Positions 10,352 to 20,800 of a DNA stretch of 64,000 nucleotides are shown here, piece after piece. Below the pieces are notes generated by a model. That model had not been told where the DNA came from. It was given only the letters and a program-made list of their open reading frames with translations, and ran no database searches. Location: the NCBI RefSeq assembly GCF_003672135.1, contig NC_039519.1, forward strand, positions 4,402,001 through 4,466,000, in the 5' to 3' direction. Position numbers and translations under genes: made by a program. The stretch is from Ooceraea biroi (taxonomy: Eukaryota > Arthropoda > Insecta > Hymenoptera > Formicidae). Position 1 is the stretch's first letter. Each line of letters starts with the position of its first letter.

Positions 10352-13300
10352 GTAAATAAATATGGATTGTTCAAGGGATCAGCTAATGAATTCTAAATGA
10401 TTTGTTTCGAGTCTGGACATTCCATTATAGCAATTAAAAATTCTAAAAACCAACAGGACGTGTAATTAAATATTTAATGTAAAATTTGTTTTTCTAAACA
10501 ATTTCCTGCTATCTTTCATGATTCTCTGGTCCTGTTTAACTACAATTCGTAAAATGGATAGGGTACAATAGCCAAGATAGGACACAAATCTTCAATGCAA
10601 ATCTTTCTTCGGAAAAACGACATTTTCAATTATACTTTCAAATAATAACAATGAATCAATAGCGAGATGGAATAATTAACAAACTTTTATCGATCGCACA
10701 TGCCACTGATACTTCCAATCTCTCACCGGGATTTTCCAATAATTATCCAATTCAATCCAATCCAATCCGATAATTGAATCGCTTGGTTCACAAGCTGTAT
10801 AAGTGTATTCCCGCAATTTTCGAAAACAAAACGGTTTCGAACAGTTGTATTACAACCGTTACATCTTCATCTATTAAAATAATTCAAATTGATCACACGC
10901 CTCTATATATCAACATCGGAAATTAGAGTGATTTATGACATGTAAATTGGATTTTTGAACTCGCACTAAATTTGAACAAGAATATTTTTCCAATTAATCA
11001 GATATCTTTTAATAACGCTGTTATTCACTATATTGCAGCAAATTATATAGACATGTGTCAAAAAGTCACTAATAATACCTTTGTCTCTCTCTCTCTCTCT
11101 TTCTTTGTTTCTCAAGTTTAGTACTAAATCTTTAAAGCTTTAACTGTAAAAAATTACATAATTACATGATTTACACGATTGCGCGCGATTAATTTCTTCC
11201 TAACTTCTTCTATTCTTTACTGTAAAACAAATGCAATCAACTGAAAAGTATTTGGACCGCTGCATGCCTTCAAAGAATTAATAAACCTCTGTCTGAAATT
11301 TGATGTCAGGTGGCGAGGCGTTCGCGCCACTGCTCAACTACATGTACACCGGACGGCTGGAGGTAACGCTGGACAACGTTTACAGCGTGCTACTGGCGAC
11401 GCATTTGTTGCACATGCCGGGTGCTCTCGAACAATGCAGAGCCGCGTTGTTGAGGCTACGGGCGCCCCCGTCTCTACCTACGCCACCGATACCGGTGCCG
11501 ACGTCCGCGTCGACGACGACCGGGTCGTCACCGGGGGTCGTCGGGAACATACTTAGACCCATACCGAGCAGATTGGTAGTGGGCCCACCTTTATGCTGGC
11601 CCCCGACGACTCCACTTGCGTATCCGTCGGCCGCGCCAGCACCGACGATGTCGCATCTACCACCGTCGATGCAACCGTTGATGCAATCGACTATGCCGCC
11701 CAGCATCAATATCGTCTCACCAAGAGAGAAACAGGAACAGTGCACGCATTACAGGTTCGCATGGTGTGAATTACTTAAATAAATGATCAGACTTCAACTT
11801 TCGTTGCAAAGCAATGCCTGATACGAGAGACTTGTATTCCAGTAATATAAATGCTAAAATAAATGTACAATTACTACTCTAATACAGGGTGTCCCGGGTT
11901 TTAACCGACAAACTGCGGGAGCATATTCTACCAGTGGAAATAAGAAAAAATTCTTATATCGAGTTTGCTTAGAAATGCTTCATTACAAAGTTATAAACCA
12001 ATATGAAAAGAAATATCAGATAAGTAACAACGGATTTTTTCACAAAAATAAAAATTATCTACGCAATGATTTAGTGACGCATTTCAAAATGTTGTCTTTG
12101 CACATCGATACAAGCTAGACATCGACGTAGTACAGAATTTGTTACGGTACGACATTCCTAAAAATTTTGTTGCATCTCAGTAACTGAATTAGTAATTCGT
12201 TGCTTTAAATCTATCTGGTACTCTCCTGTCAGGAAATCTACGTTGATACTCTCGTACGGCAGCTCGTGCATTTCCCTCACAGAATCCGTACACGAAATGA
12301 ATATCGGTGTATTCCTCATTTGAAAACACTTTTGGCATTCTGATGGTAATTGCTAGTTGACACGACGATTGAAATCTAACAGCTACTGTTGTGAAAGTAA
12401 CAATCATACTGAATCGTTTCAACATAGTGAACATGAATACACGTGAATACACGTAACATAAACATCTTCGACCTTGCAAATTCTACACTATGTTCCGTCG
12501 TTACTTATCTCATATTTCTTTTCAATATTGGTTTATAATATTCATATTAATTAATCATTATGTATATATATACAGGGTGTCCCGGGTTTTAACCGACAAA
12601 CTGCGGGAGCATATTCTACTAGTGGAAATAAGAAAAAATTCTTATATCGAGTTTGCTTAGAAATGCTTCATTACAAAGTTATAAACCAATATGAAAAGAA
12701 ATATGAGACAAGTAACAACGGATTTTTTCACAAAAATAAAAATTATCTACGCAATGATTTAGTGACGCATTTCAAAATGTTGTCCTTGCACATCGATACA
12801 AGCTAGACACCGACGTAGTACAGAATTTGTTACGGTACGACATTCCTGAAAATTTTGTTGCATCTCAGTAACTGAATTAGTAATTCGTTGCTTTAAATCT
12901 ATCTGGTACTCTCCTGTCAGGAAATCTACGTTGATACTCTCGTACGGCAGCTCGTGCATTTCCGTCACAGAATCCGTACACGAAATGAATATCGGTGTAT
13001 TCCTCATTTGAAAACACTTTTGGCATTCTGATGGTAATTGCTAGTTGACACGACGATTGAAATCTAACAGCTACTGTTGTGAAAGTAACAATCATACTGA
13101 ATCGTTTCAACATAGTGAACACGAATACACGTGAATACACGTAACATAAACATCTTCGACCTTGCAAATTCTACACTATGTTTCGTCGTTACTTATCTCA
13201 TATTTCTTTTCAATATTGGTTTATAATATTCATATTAATTAATCATTATGTATATATATACAGGGTGTCCCGGGTTTTAACCGACAAACTGCGGGAGCAT

Positions 13301-15956
13301 ATTCTACTAGTGGAAATAAGAAAAAATTCTTATATCGAGTTTGCTTAGAAATGCTTTATTACAAAGTTATAAACCAATATTGAAAAGAAATATCAGATAA
13401 GTAACAACGGATTTTTTCACAAAAATAAAAATTATCTACGCAATGATTTAGTGACGCATTTCAAAATGTTGTCCTTGCACATCGATACAAGCTAGACACC
13501 GACGTAGTACAGAATTTGTTACGGTACGACATTCCTGAAAATTTTGTTGCATCTCAGTAACTGAATTAGTAATTCGTTGCTTTAAATCTATCTGGTACTC
13601 TCCTGTCAGGAAATCTACGTTGATACTCTCGTACGGCAGCTCGTGCATTTCCCTCACAGAATCCGTACACGAAATGAATATCGGTGTATTCCTCATTTGA
13701 AAACACTTTTGGCATTCTGATGGTAATTGCTAGTTGACACGACGATTGAAATCTAACAGCTACTGTTGTGAAAGTAACAATCATACTGAATCGTTTCAAC
13801 ATAGTGAACATGAATACACGTGAATACACGTAACATAAACATCTTCGACCTTGCAAATTCTACACTATGTTTCGTCGTTACTTATCTCATATTTCTTTTC
13901 AATATTGGTTTATAATATTCATATTAATTAATCATTATGTATATATATACAGGGTGTCCCGGGTTTTAACCGACAAACTGCGGGAGCATATTCTACTAGT
14001 GGAAATAAGAAAAAATTCTTATATCGAGTTTGCTTAGAAATGCTTTATTACAAAGTTATAAACCAATATTGAAAAGAAATATCAGATAAGTAACAACGGA
14101 TTTTTTCACAAAAATAAAAATTATCTACGCAATGATTTAGTGACGCATTTCAAAATGTTGTCCTTGCACATCGATACAAGCTAGACACCGACGTAGTACA
14201 GAATTTGTTACGGTACGACATTCCTGAAAATTTTGTTGCATCTCAGTGACTGAATTAGTAATTCGTTACTTTAAATCTATCTGGTACTCTCCTGTCAGGA
14301 AATCTACGTTGATACTCTCGTACGGCAGCTCGTGCATTTCCGTCACAGAATCCGTACACGAAATGAATATCGGTGTATTCCTCATTTGAAAACACTTTTG
14401 GCATTCTGATGGTAATTGCTAGTTGACACGACGATTGAAATCTAACAGCTACTGTTGTGAAAGTAACAATCATACTGAATCGTTTCAACATAGTGAACAC
14501 GAATACACGTGAATACACGTAACATAAACATCTTCGACCTTGCAAATTCTACACTATGTTCCGTTGTTACTTATCTCATATTTCTTTTCAATATTGGTTT
14601 ATAACTTTGTAATAAAGCATTTCTAAGCAAACTCGATATAAGAATTTTTTCTTATTTCCACTGGTAGAATATGCTCCCGCAGTTTGTCGGTTAAAACCCG
14701 GGACACCCTGTATAAACTTGATAACGTTTAGTACAAGGTCATTAATAAGTATGCAATAACTTACGTCTCTTGTGAAAACTACACTTAAAGGTGCTTGAAA
14801 ATTTCAAGATCTTTACCGATAAGCGAATGTTTGCAGTAGCGGCGAGGTGTCGAAATCACCCCGATCCTCGCCGATTCCACATCACAAGCGCCAGAGACTC
14901 AGCTCGACTCGAGACTCGAGAACACCGGAAATCGTGTCGACCGTGTCTACCCTGCCGTTCGTGGCGGCCGCCGCAGCTGCGTTCACGGCGTTCGCCGTGA
15001 CAACCGGCACGACAAACCCCACGACGAGGACATCGTCGCCGTCACGTTCGATTTCGCCGGCTCCGTCCTCCATATCCGTGCGCACGCACTCGCCCGTGCA
15101 TCGCAACAGCAACAAGTCGGCAGAACGTGAGATTCAACGAGAACGAGAAAGCGAGGCTTCTTCCGTCAGGTCGTGCAGTGATCAGCACCGAAGATCGTCC
15201 GCCACGGTATCTATCGATGACGGAGCACCGAGTCACAACAGCAACAACGCAAACGTCGCGATCTCTGAACACGACCGCGCGCGGTCGTCCCGTCGTCGAG
15301 CTCGAACTTCGACGACGAAGGAGACGACCTCCTCCACGAGCACCGTCTTCTCCGTGGTGTACGACATCGCGTGCTGCGACGGACCAGTACGCTTCCACCG
15401 TGTCCTAAACGAGAATTATTCGTCGACAACATCACATCCGGCGACCCATCAGCAGATCCGTCCGCAGAGGAACTGTCCGCTGACGGAAGGCGAGGACTTG
15501 TCGAGCGAGAATGACGAGAACGGCGGACCAGGAACAAGAGGAAACAGTGTCGCGCGCAGTCCCAGCGATTCGAGCAACGACGGCAGCAACAGCAACAACA
15601 GCGGCTGCTACACCTGCGGTTATTGCAAGCACACTTTCAAGTCGCAGTACTGCTACAGGAAGCACGCCAAGCGGCACTTGTTGCCGACGAGGATCAACGA
15701 GACCGCTAGCGGCGCCGACCCCGCTCCGCGACAGGACACCACGCGTAGCAGGAGAGAGGTCAGACTGCTGGATCTGAACGTGCAGTACTATCCTTGCAAG
15801 ATCTGTGGCTGCAAGTTTCCGAGTTACTACTTCGTGCACAAGCACCGGAAGCTGTGTCATGCGAACGAGGAGGAGAGACAAGGTGCGGACGCGAGCGTCG
15901 CACCGAATACATTGAGCCGTGACGCGGACACGTCGTCCACTCAGGATGCTCCGTGA
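10045..15956 (+). CDS. BTB/POZ and C2H2 zinc-finger protein (three exons, 623 aa)
   Basis: Probable nuclear transcription factor. Exons 10045-10351, 11310-11754 and 14837-15956 join in frame (phases 1 and 2) with GT/AG borders, giving 1872 nt including TGA. The BTB fold lies at residues about 28-150. Its first half (DTVIRVG, FVAHKGVLAAHSGYLKALL) and second half (LLNYMYTGRLEVTLDNVYSVL) are separated by a Ser/Thr-rich insert unusual for the family. A Pro/Ser/Thr-rich linker follows. Two C2H2 fingers use C511, C514, H527, H531 and C571, C574, H587, H592. BTB-zinc-finger proteins usually dimerise through BTB and bind DNA through the fingers, acting mostly as repressors; that role is inferred. I cannot name the fly orthologue. 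It lies opposite to, and apparently inside, the Smr gene. Confidence 0.87.
10352..11309 (+). other. Intron 1 of the BTB gene
   Basis: AT-rich 958-bp intron with donor GTAAAT and an acceptor ending TGATGTCAG. It holds a short TC tract at about 11087-11102 and nothing else recognisable. Confidence 0.85.
11310..11754 (+). CDS. BTB zinc-finger gene, exon 2
   Basis: Begins GT-GGC-GAG, completing a glycine codon, and encodes GEAFAPLLNYMYTG and the C-terminal helices of the BTB fold. A Pro/Ser/Thr-rich linker follows. It ends CAT-TAC-AG before GTTCGC, in phase 2. Unspliced reading would stop 28 nt into the intron. The GTTCGC donor is weak, but phase and a good acceptor at 14836 support it. Confidence 0.85.
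12189..12338 (-). pseudogene. Transposase N-terminal fragment, array unit 1
   Basis: A 49-codon frame starting MPKVFSNEEYTDIHFVYGFC resembles the N-terminal helix-turn-helix block (DUF4817 type) that precedes insect Tc1/mariner-like transposase catalytic domains. It then runs out of frame. The C-terminal block follows at once in another frame (12189 down to about 12070), and in this unit it carries an extra stop (TAG) after MQQNF. The whole catalytic core is missing. Confidence 0.7.
12759..13027 (-). pseudogene. Internally deleted transposase remnant, array unit 2
   Basis: N-terminal block MPKVFSNEEYTDIHF... overlaps, in another frame, a C-terminal block ending QGQHFEMRH. No DDE catalytic region lies between them. 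The N block in this unit reads FCDGN where units 1 and 3 read FCEGN. Confidence 0.7.
13448..13716 (-). pseudogene. Internally deleted transposase remnant, array unit 3
   Basis: Same N-block/C-block structure as unit 2, with FCEGN as in unit 1. The C block is open to GQHFEMRH. Confidence 0.7.
14137..14405 (-). pseudogene. Internally deleted transposase remnant, array unit 4
   Basis: Same structure in the only unit with both terminal repeats. It reads FCDGN as in unit 2. The N block ends FKVTNY rather than FKATNY. Confidence 0.68.
14837..15956 (+). CDS. BTB zinc-finger gene, exon 3 (two C2H2 fingers)
   Basis: Starts T-AGC-GGC-GAG, completing a serine codon. It encodes a basic start (SKSPRSSPIPHHKRQR, a possible nuclear localisation signal), a long Ser/Thr/Arg-rich region, and two fingers: C-x2-C-x12-H-x3-H and C-x2-C-x12-H-x4-H. 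The stop is TGA at 15954-15956. Confidence 0.88.
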
Positions 15957-17656
15957 AACGAGAAGACATGATTCTTTTCTCACTATGGGTAAGTATCAAG
16001 ATGATGAATATATTCGTCAATTATTTTTAAAGCGGCTTAAGCTATTTATTTTTTTGTTCAATCCGGTTTGTGTTAAAATGTATATTGAAGAATGATAATT
16101 TAGCGAGAAACTTATTTAGAACGTGAATTTTTTACCGTTTCAACAAAATCAACAAGATATTTTATACCAAATGTAATATATTAATTAAAATATTAATTAT
16201 TTCTATATATTGGAAATTTCAGAATTTTATATGTGATTACAAAAAAGAACAATTTTAATACTGAATTACAAAACAACTTTAACTAAATTTTTTTGATTAA
16301 ATATTTAAACTTAAGCTGCTTTATAAATATTGTAATTGGCACGTATCGAAGAATATTTTGTCCTAATGCGATTCCATTACTTTCAGATTTTTCAGATTCT
16401 CAACATGAATATTCAAGGGAAACAGAGACGTGATCCGCCCAAGAGGAAGAAAACTGTCACTTCACAAGTGGAATTTAAAGAATCGATGTTTACGTATCGA
16501 ATATTTAATTGCAAAACTACAAGTCGATAATCAAATCAGATCATCATAGAATGTAACAAACCGGACACTATGCTTAATTAATCCAGAATTAAAACACGTT
16601 CTTACACATTACCTCAGAGATGTATAGTTATTAAGCTAGAAACAAGCGTCCTAAACTTCGAGAGAGAAAGAAACGTAATTTACGTTTACTAGTAATTAAT
16701 CATTCTCTGCTTATGCGTATTCTTTTACATTACATATATATCTTGATGTTATCTATATCGTTTTGCATGTTGGTACATTTCTCGTGTACCTACAAACTGT
16801 ATAAAAAAAAACGATGAAGTCCGTGACGTAGTTACGTAGTTGGTGTAACCAAGTTTTCGATACACGTACACAACAGTTTAACGACGAGAAAAACGTTACC
16901 TACGAAAAATAAAATAAAATAGCTACTTTTTCTTTATATAAAATAGAAAAGTTATATTTAACTATCAAGTTAAACGTTAAGTTTAAACTTCAACTCATTA
17001 CTACTTTTTATTCGTTTTACAAGCAAAATTTTAACCCGCCATAAAAGTTTAGCTTATATTTCGATAATGTATATATATCAATAGTTTTCGAAGTTAAACG
17101 ATTATGTAACTTAATATAACATATCAATCTGTCAAAAACTATTCCTCGAATTCATATAAATAAATCACAAAAGAAAGAGACGAGAGATCATATCATTAAT
17201 ATTATTAATATCGTCCTCATTGTAAAGCTAACATAATGCAATCAATAATGCTTTTCCAAAAGTATATCAATAATGAAATAAACATGATAATTAAATATTT
17301 ATTATTTCGTATATTGATTATATACATTAAATTAATCCTTTGAGAATTGCGATAATTGCGATAATTTAGTATTAAATAATTTAGTATTAAATATATCCTT
17401 ATTCTTTCACGTTAATATTTACCTCCTTTTAGTAATGCGTTCGTGATTCGTTTATATCATCATTACGTTGTTTCGTAATGCGACAATTATATCATTATAT
17501 AATTGTCCAATAATATAATCTACAAATTATAATCGCACATTGCTGCCAGTATTAGAAAAACACGTATGAAACTACTTGTTTGTAAGCGAGGTTGCTTTGA
17601 AACGAATCCGCAAAAGGTGACATAAAGCAAGGAACATCGAGTAATTATAAACTTAC
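15957..17656. other. 3' flank of the BTB gene and Smr intron
   Basis: The probable 3' untranslated region of the BTB gene starts here. A strong donor (GTAAGT at 15989) and an acceptor-like CTTTCAG near 16386 suggest a spliced tail or alternative isoform. AATAAA at 16908-16913 is one possible polyadenylation signal. The rest is AT-rich. On the minus strand it would be intron downstream of Smr exon 9. Confidence 0.4.
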
Positions 17657-17886
17657 CAATGACGTCGACCGATGGTGCTTCTTCGTCGCTGGTTTCCATA
17701 GGAGTATGATTTTCCTTCTTCTTATCCTTCACTCTGCCGGTAGCTGCCACGTTAGCACCACTGCTAGTTGTATCCCTACAGCCTGGTTTCTTCTTACCCG
17801 ATTCCTTGAAATCTGACTGAATAGTTGAGACGTTCGTCGCGTTGCTTAACGTGGATGAGGAAGACAACGCGCCTTTTCCATCAATT
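17657..17886 (-). CDS. Smr: Smr exon 9, last one visible
   Basis: The acceptor TGTTACAG is followed by A-ATT-GAT-GGA (IDGKGALSSSSTL). The exon encodes KESGKKKPG, KDKKKENHTPM and ETSDEEAPSVDVIG, a Lys/Ser-rich acidic linker of the kind between SANT1 and SANT2. It ends ATT-G|GTAAGT in phase 1, so another coding exon must follow. None was found between here and position 1. Confidence 0.83.
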
Positions 17887-20800
17887 CTGTAACACAATGT
17901 TAATTTCGCAAATTAAATTTCTTATATAAATTAATAATGGATCAATCATAACGCACTGGTCATTCTGACCAGGTTACTTTGATCGGCGTCGCGAAAGCAG
18001 CCCATGTATGATGAATCATATAAAAGATACACGAGCTATCAATGTTGTTTTACCGTTGAACGGCAATTCGTTAAGCTTTTTATCTTAATCTTTTACTTCT
18101 ATCTTTCAAAATCCAATTTAAAACGCGTTGCATCTTGAAATTTAATGATCTGTGCGGCCTTAAGAAGCAACGGGAGAGCTCCGTACCCGTCGTTCTCATT
18201 GGACAGAATCACATTTCCAACGGCCGAGTCAATTACGGTGATGAGAGCCTACGTAAACATAATCCACTAACCGGTAACCATTGATTAGCATTACAATCTG
18301 CTAATAATTGATCTCCCTCCCACCCATGTCGAACCGCTGCCACTGGCGTATCCACCATCTCACTCCATTCCATCGTCGCTACCTTCTGCCAACCCCCGAC
18401 CAACGACTTCGCTTCTTTATTCAACCGCGCACGATCGCCCTACGGAAACTTATTCCTGTTCATGTCGCGCCGCAAAGAAAAAAAAAGATCAGATTAAATA
18501 CTTTTTCCTTTTCCCGTGCATTTTGTAACATTCGTGCGTAACCGTGGAGCGGCGTATTGTAATCGTTAAATGGATATCTCTCGCGGGTCGTCTCTCCCAC
18601 CGTGAACAATATTGAGATTGATTCGTTGGAGTGGGGTGTATTTGCGGAATGAATATCTTCCAGCCGATGGACACGGTTCATTCAATCAGTCCGCGTATAC
18701 GCTTTTATACAGATCAGAATCGGGACCAATTGGTATGCGCGTTTCGCAAAATGAGCCGCACGAGCCTTTTTTTTATTTCTTACTCGCGTATGATCGAAAA
18801 TGATCAATATCGCACAGCGAACACTTGGGAAAAAAGAAACAAAAAAAAAAAGAAAACCAGATGGGATATTCGCACGACATTCAGGAACATCCCTTAGTTT
18901 TATTCTGAAACATCCGGACAATTCGGAAACCTCACGATTTAGTGCTCGAATGTACGATGCTATAATTACACGTAAACGTAGGTCATCTGATTAAATCTAA
19001 ATCATCTGACTAAATTATGTGGAAAAGAGCATCGAAAAAATAGAAATATTAATTAACATTTAGATTAATACTTAATAAAAATCGAGTAACGAAATTCACA
19101 CGTACATTACTTTAACGTCCTTCCCCGCCGCTGCCTCCGAATTCGACTGTGATTCTTCCTTCAAATCCGCCTTCGCGGATTGAGACTCCTTCGAGTCGGC
19201 TTTATTCTCCTTGTTCTCATTACCCATCTCCCTGGAATCCTTCGTGCTAGACGTCGTCGACGTCGCCGAGACGCTCGACGTCGCAATGGTGTTCAGGACC
19301 GATGTCGTTGTCGTTGTCGTTGATGCCGTTGCGGAGTCAGTCGTTATACTAACGCCCGACGCCATCGAGTTCAGAGTAGTTGTCATCGTAGTTGTGGCCG
19401 TTGTAGACGACGTAGTGGAGGATACGCTGGGTGTAACCGTGCTCGTTGTGGACGTAGATGTCGTTGCCGAACTGTTTTGAGGATTTTCCTGGGTCTTCTG
19501 TTGCTGCTCTCGCTGTAACCTTGTCGTTACGCCCGTCGTTAAAATATCTATAGGTCCGATAGTCGAGCTAGTATTATTTACCTGAAACAATTGAAGGCGA
19601 AAAAACATTTACTAACGTTATACATACAATATTCATTATTGGAATAATGATAAAATTTGAGAAGATTTTAATAATGATAAGCCGAAAATTTGGTAAGCTC
19701 TTTATAAGTGTGTAATATAAGCAAAAGACTTTGATAGCGAATAATTATCTCAACATTTATTTTAATGTAATATAGAAATATCTTCAAAAATTAATATTAA
19801 ATGTTTGAATCCGCATTTCGCACGTATTAAAATAATAGTAATCACTTACTTTATTATTCGGATTATTCCGAGAGCTACGTGTCCGTTGGCGCGACTTTCG
19901 TAGAAGCTGTTTATAATTCTCCGCTTTCTTAGTGAGGTAGTAGTGATGTACGCAATCTGGAACGGACTTATGTTCTAACGATTGAGCTATCACTCCAAAA
20001 TTCTTAGGGTGCTGCAGGTATTTCTCTTTGAACAATTCGTGTTCCACGGAACTCCATACGTTGATCAATTTACGCTCGTTATGCAGAGCTTCCAATTCCT
20101 CCGGTTGAAGCAGACCGTTCCGATTTTGAAATGCGATTCTCCTCTGCCTCGCATCCAACAACAGGGGCGGTATAACGGCATACGAGCGCATCTTTTTATC
20201 TTCCATCTATCGGAAATAACAGCATTTTCATACGTCAATTTTTTTCTTTCCGACAGAATTACGGAAAAGATATGTCTTATCAATGTACTCTTACAATCTA
20301 AAAAAATTTTTATAGCGATCCATAACTAATGAGTAATCCAAGGTAAGGGTGAAGGAAGTAAGCGCACGTTACTAACCTGACAAGTTTTAATGAAATTTAT
20401 TATATCTTGCAACGTTTCTTCCTGAAGGATCAGTAAAGATTAGATATCTTCCATGAAGTATCATCGCAAGAATATTTTTTAAAGCAAATATTGATAAAAC
20501 AAGAAACACCAAAAGGAACAAAAATAAAAAAATAACTTTAAAGATACTGTTTCATCTAATTAATTATTAAATGAAATAACAATCAAGATAAAAATTTTCT
20601 AAAGAGCCAGATTTGGTGCGACGTGATCATCACGTCAATTGTAAAGAGACATTTCATTCAAAAACTGTTTCTAATGAACGTCACGAGAGAATCTGAATGA
20701 ATTAAAATTTATCGCGTACATTAATCCGATGGTAACTTTCAATCATCTCCATCCATTTACCCAGTTTGCCATGCTTTCCTGGCCCGCATACAGAAGAAGA

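Larger units (their letters stand above)
11885..14710 (-). mobile_element. Four-unit array of a CAGGGTGTCC-ended Tc1/mariner-like element
   Basis: Units begin at 11885, 12573, 13261 and 13950 (spacing 688, 688, 689). Only the last (13950-14710, 761 bp) has both terminal inverted repeats of about 120 bp. The first three lose the right repeat at the same base (after TTGGTTTATAA) and carry the same roughly 32-bp AT-rich joint before the next unit. The array is flanked by TA (11883-11884 and 14711-14712), consistent with one original TA insertion that was later amplified in tandem. Each unit carries remnants of a transposase on the minus strand. Confidence 0.9.
11755..14836 (+). other. Intron 2 of the BTB gene, filled by a transposon array
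   Basis: Of 3082 bp, about 2830 bp is the CAGGGTGTCC element array at 11885-14710. Only about 130 bp of ordinary intron remains at each end. The acceptor is TGTTTGCAG at 14828-14836. Confidence 0.85.

Noticed and set aside
14882..15983. Several minus-strand frames opposite BTB exon 3
   Set aside because: Shadows of the GC-rich coding exon; the plus frame has zinc fingers and splice-phase support.
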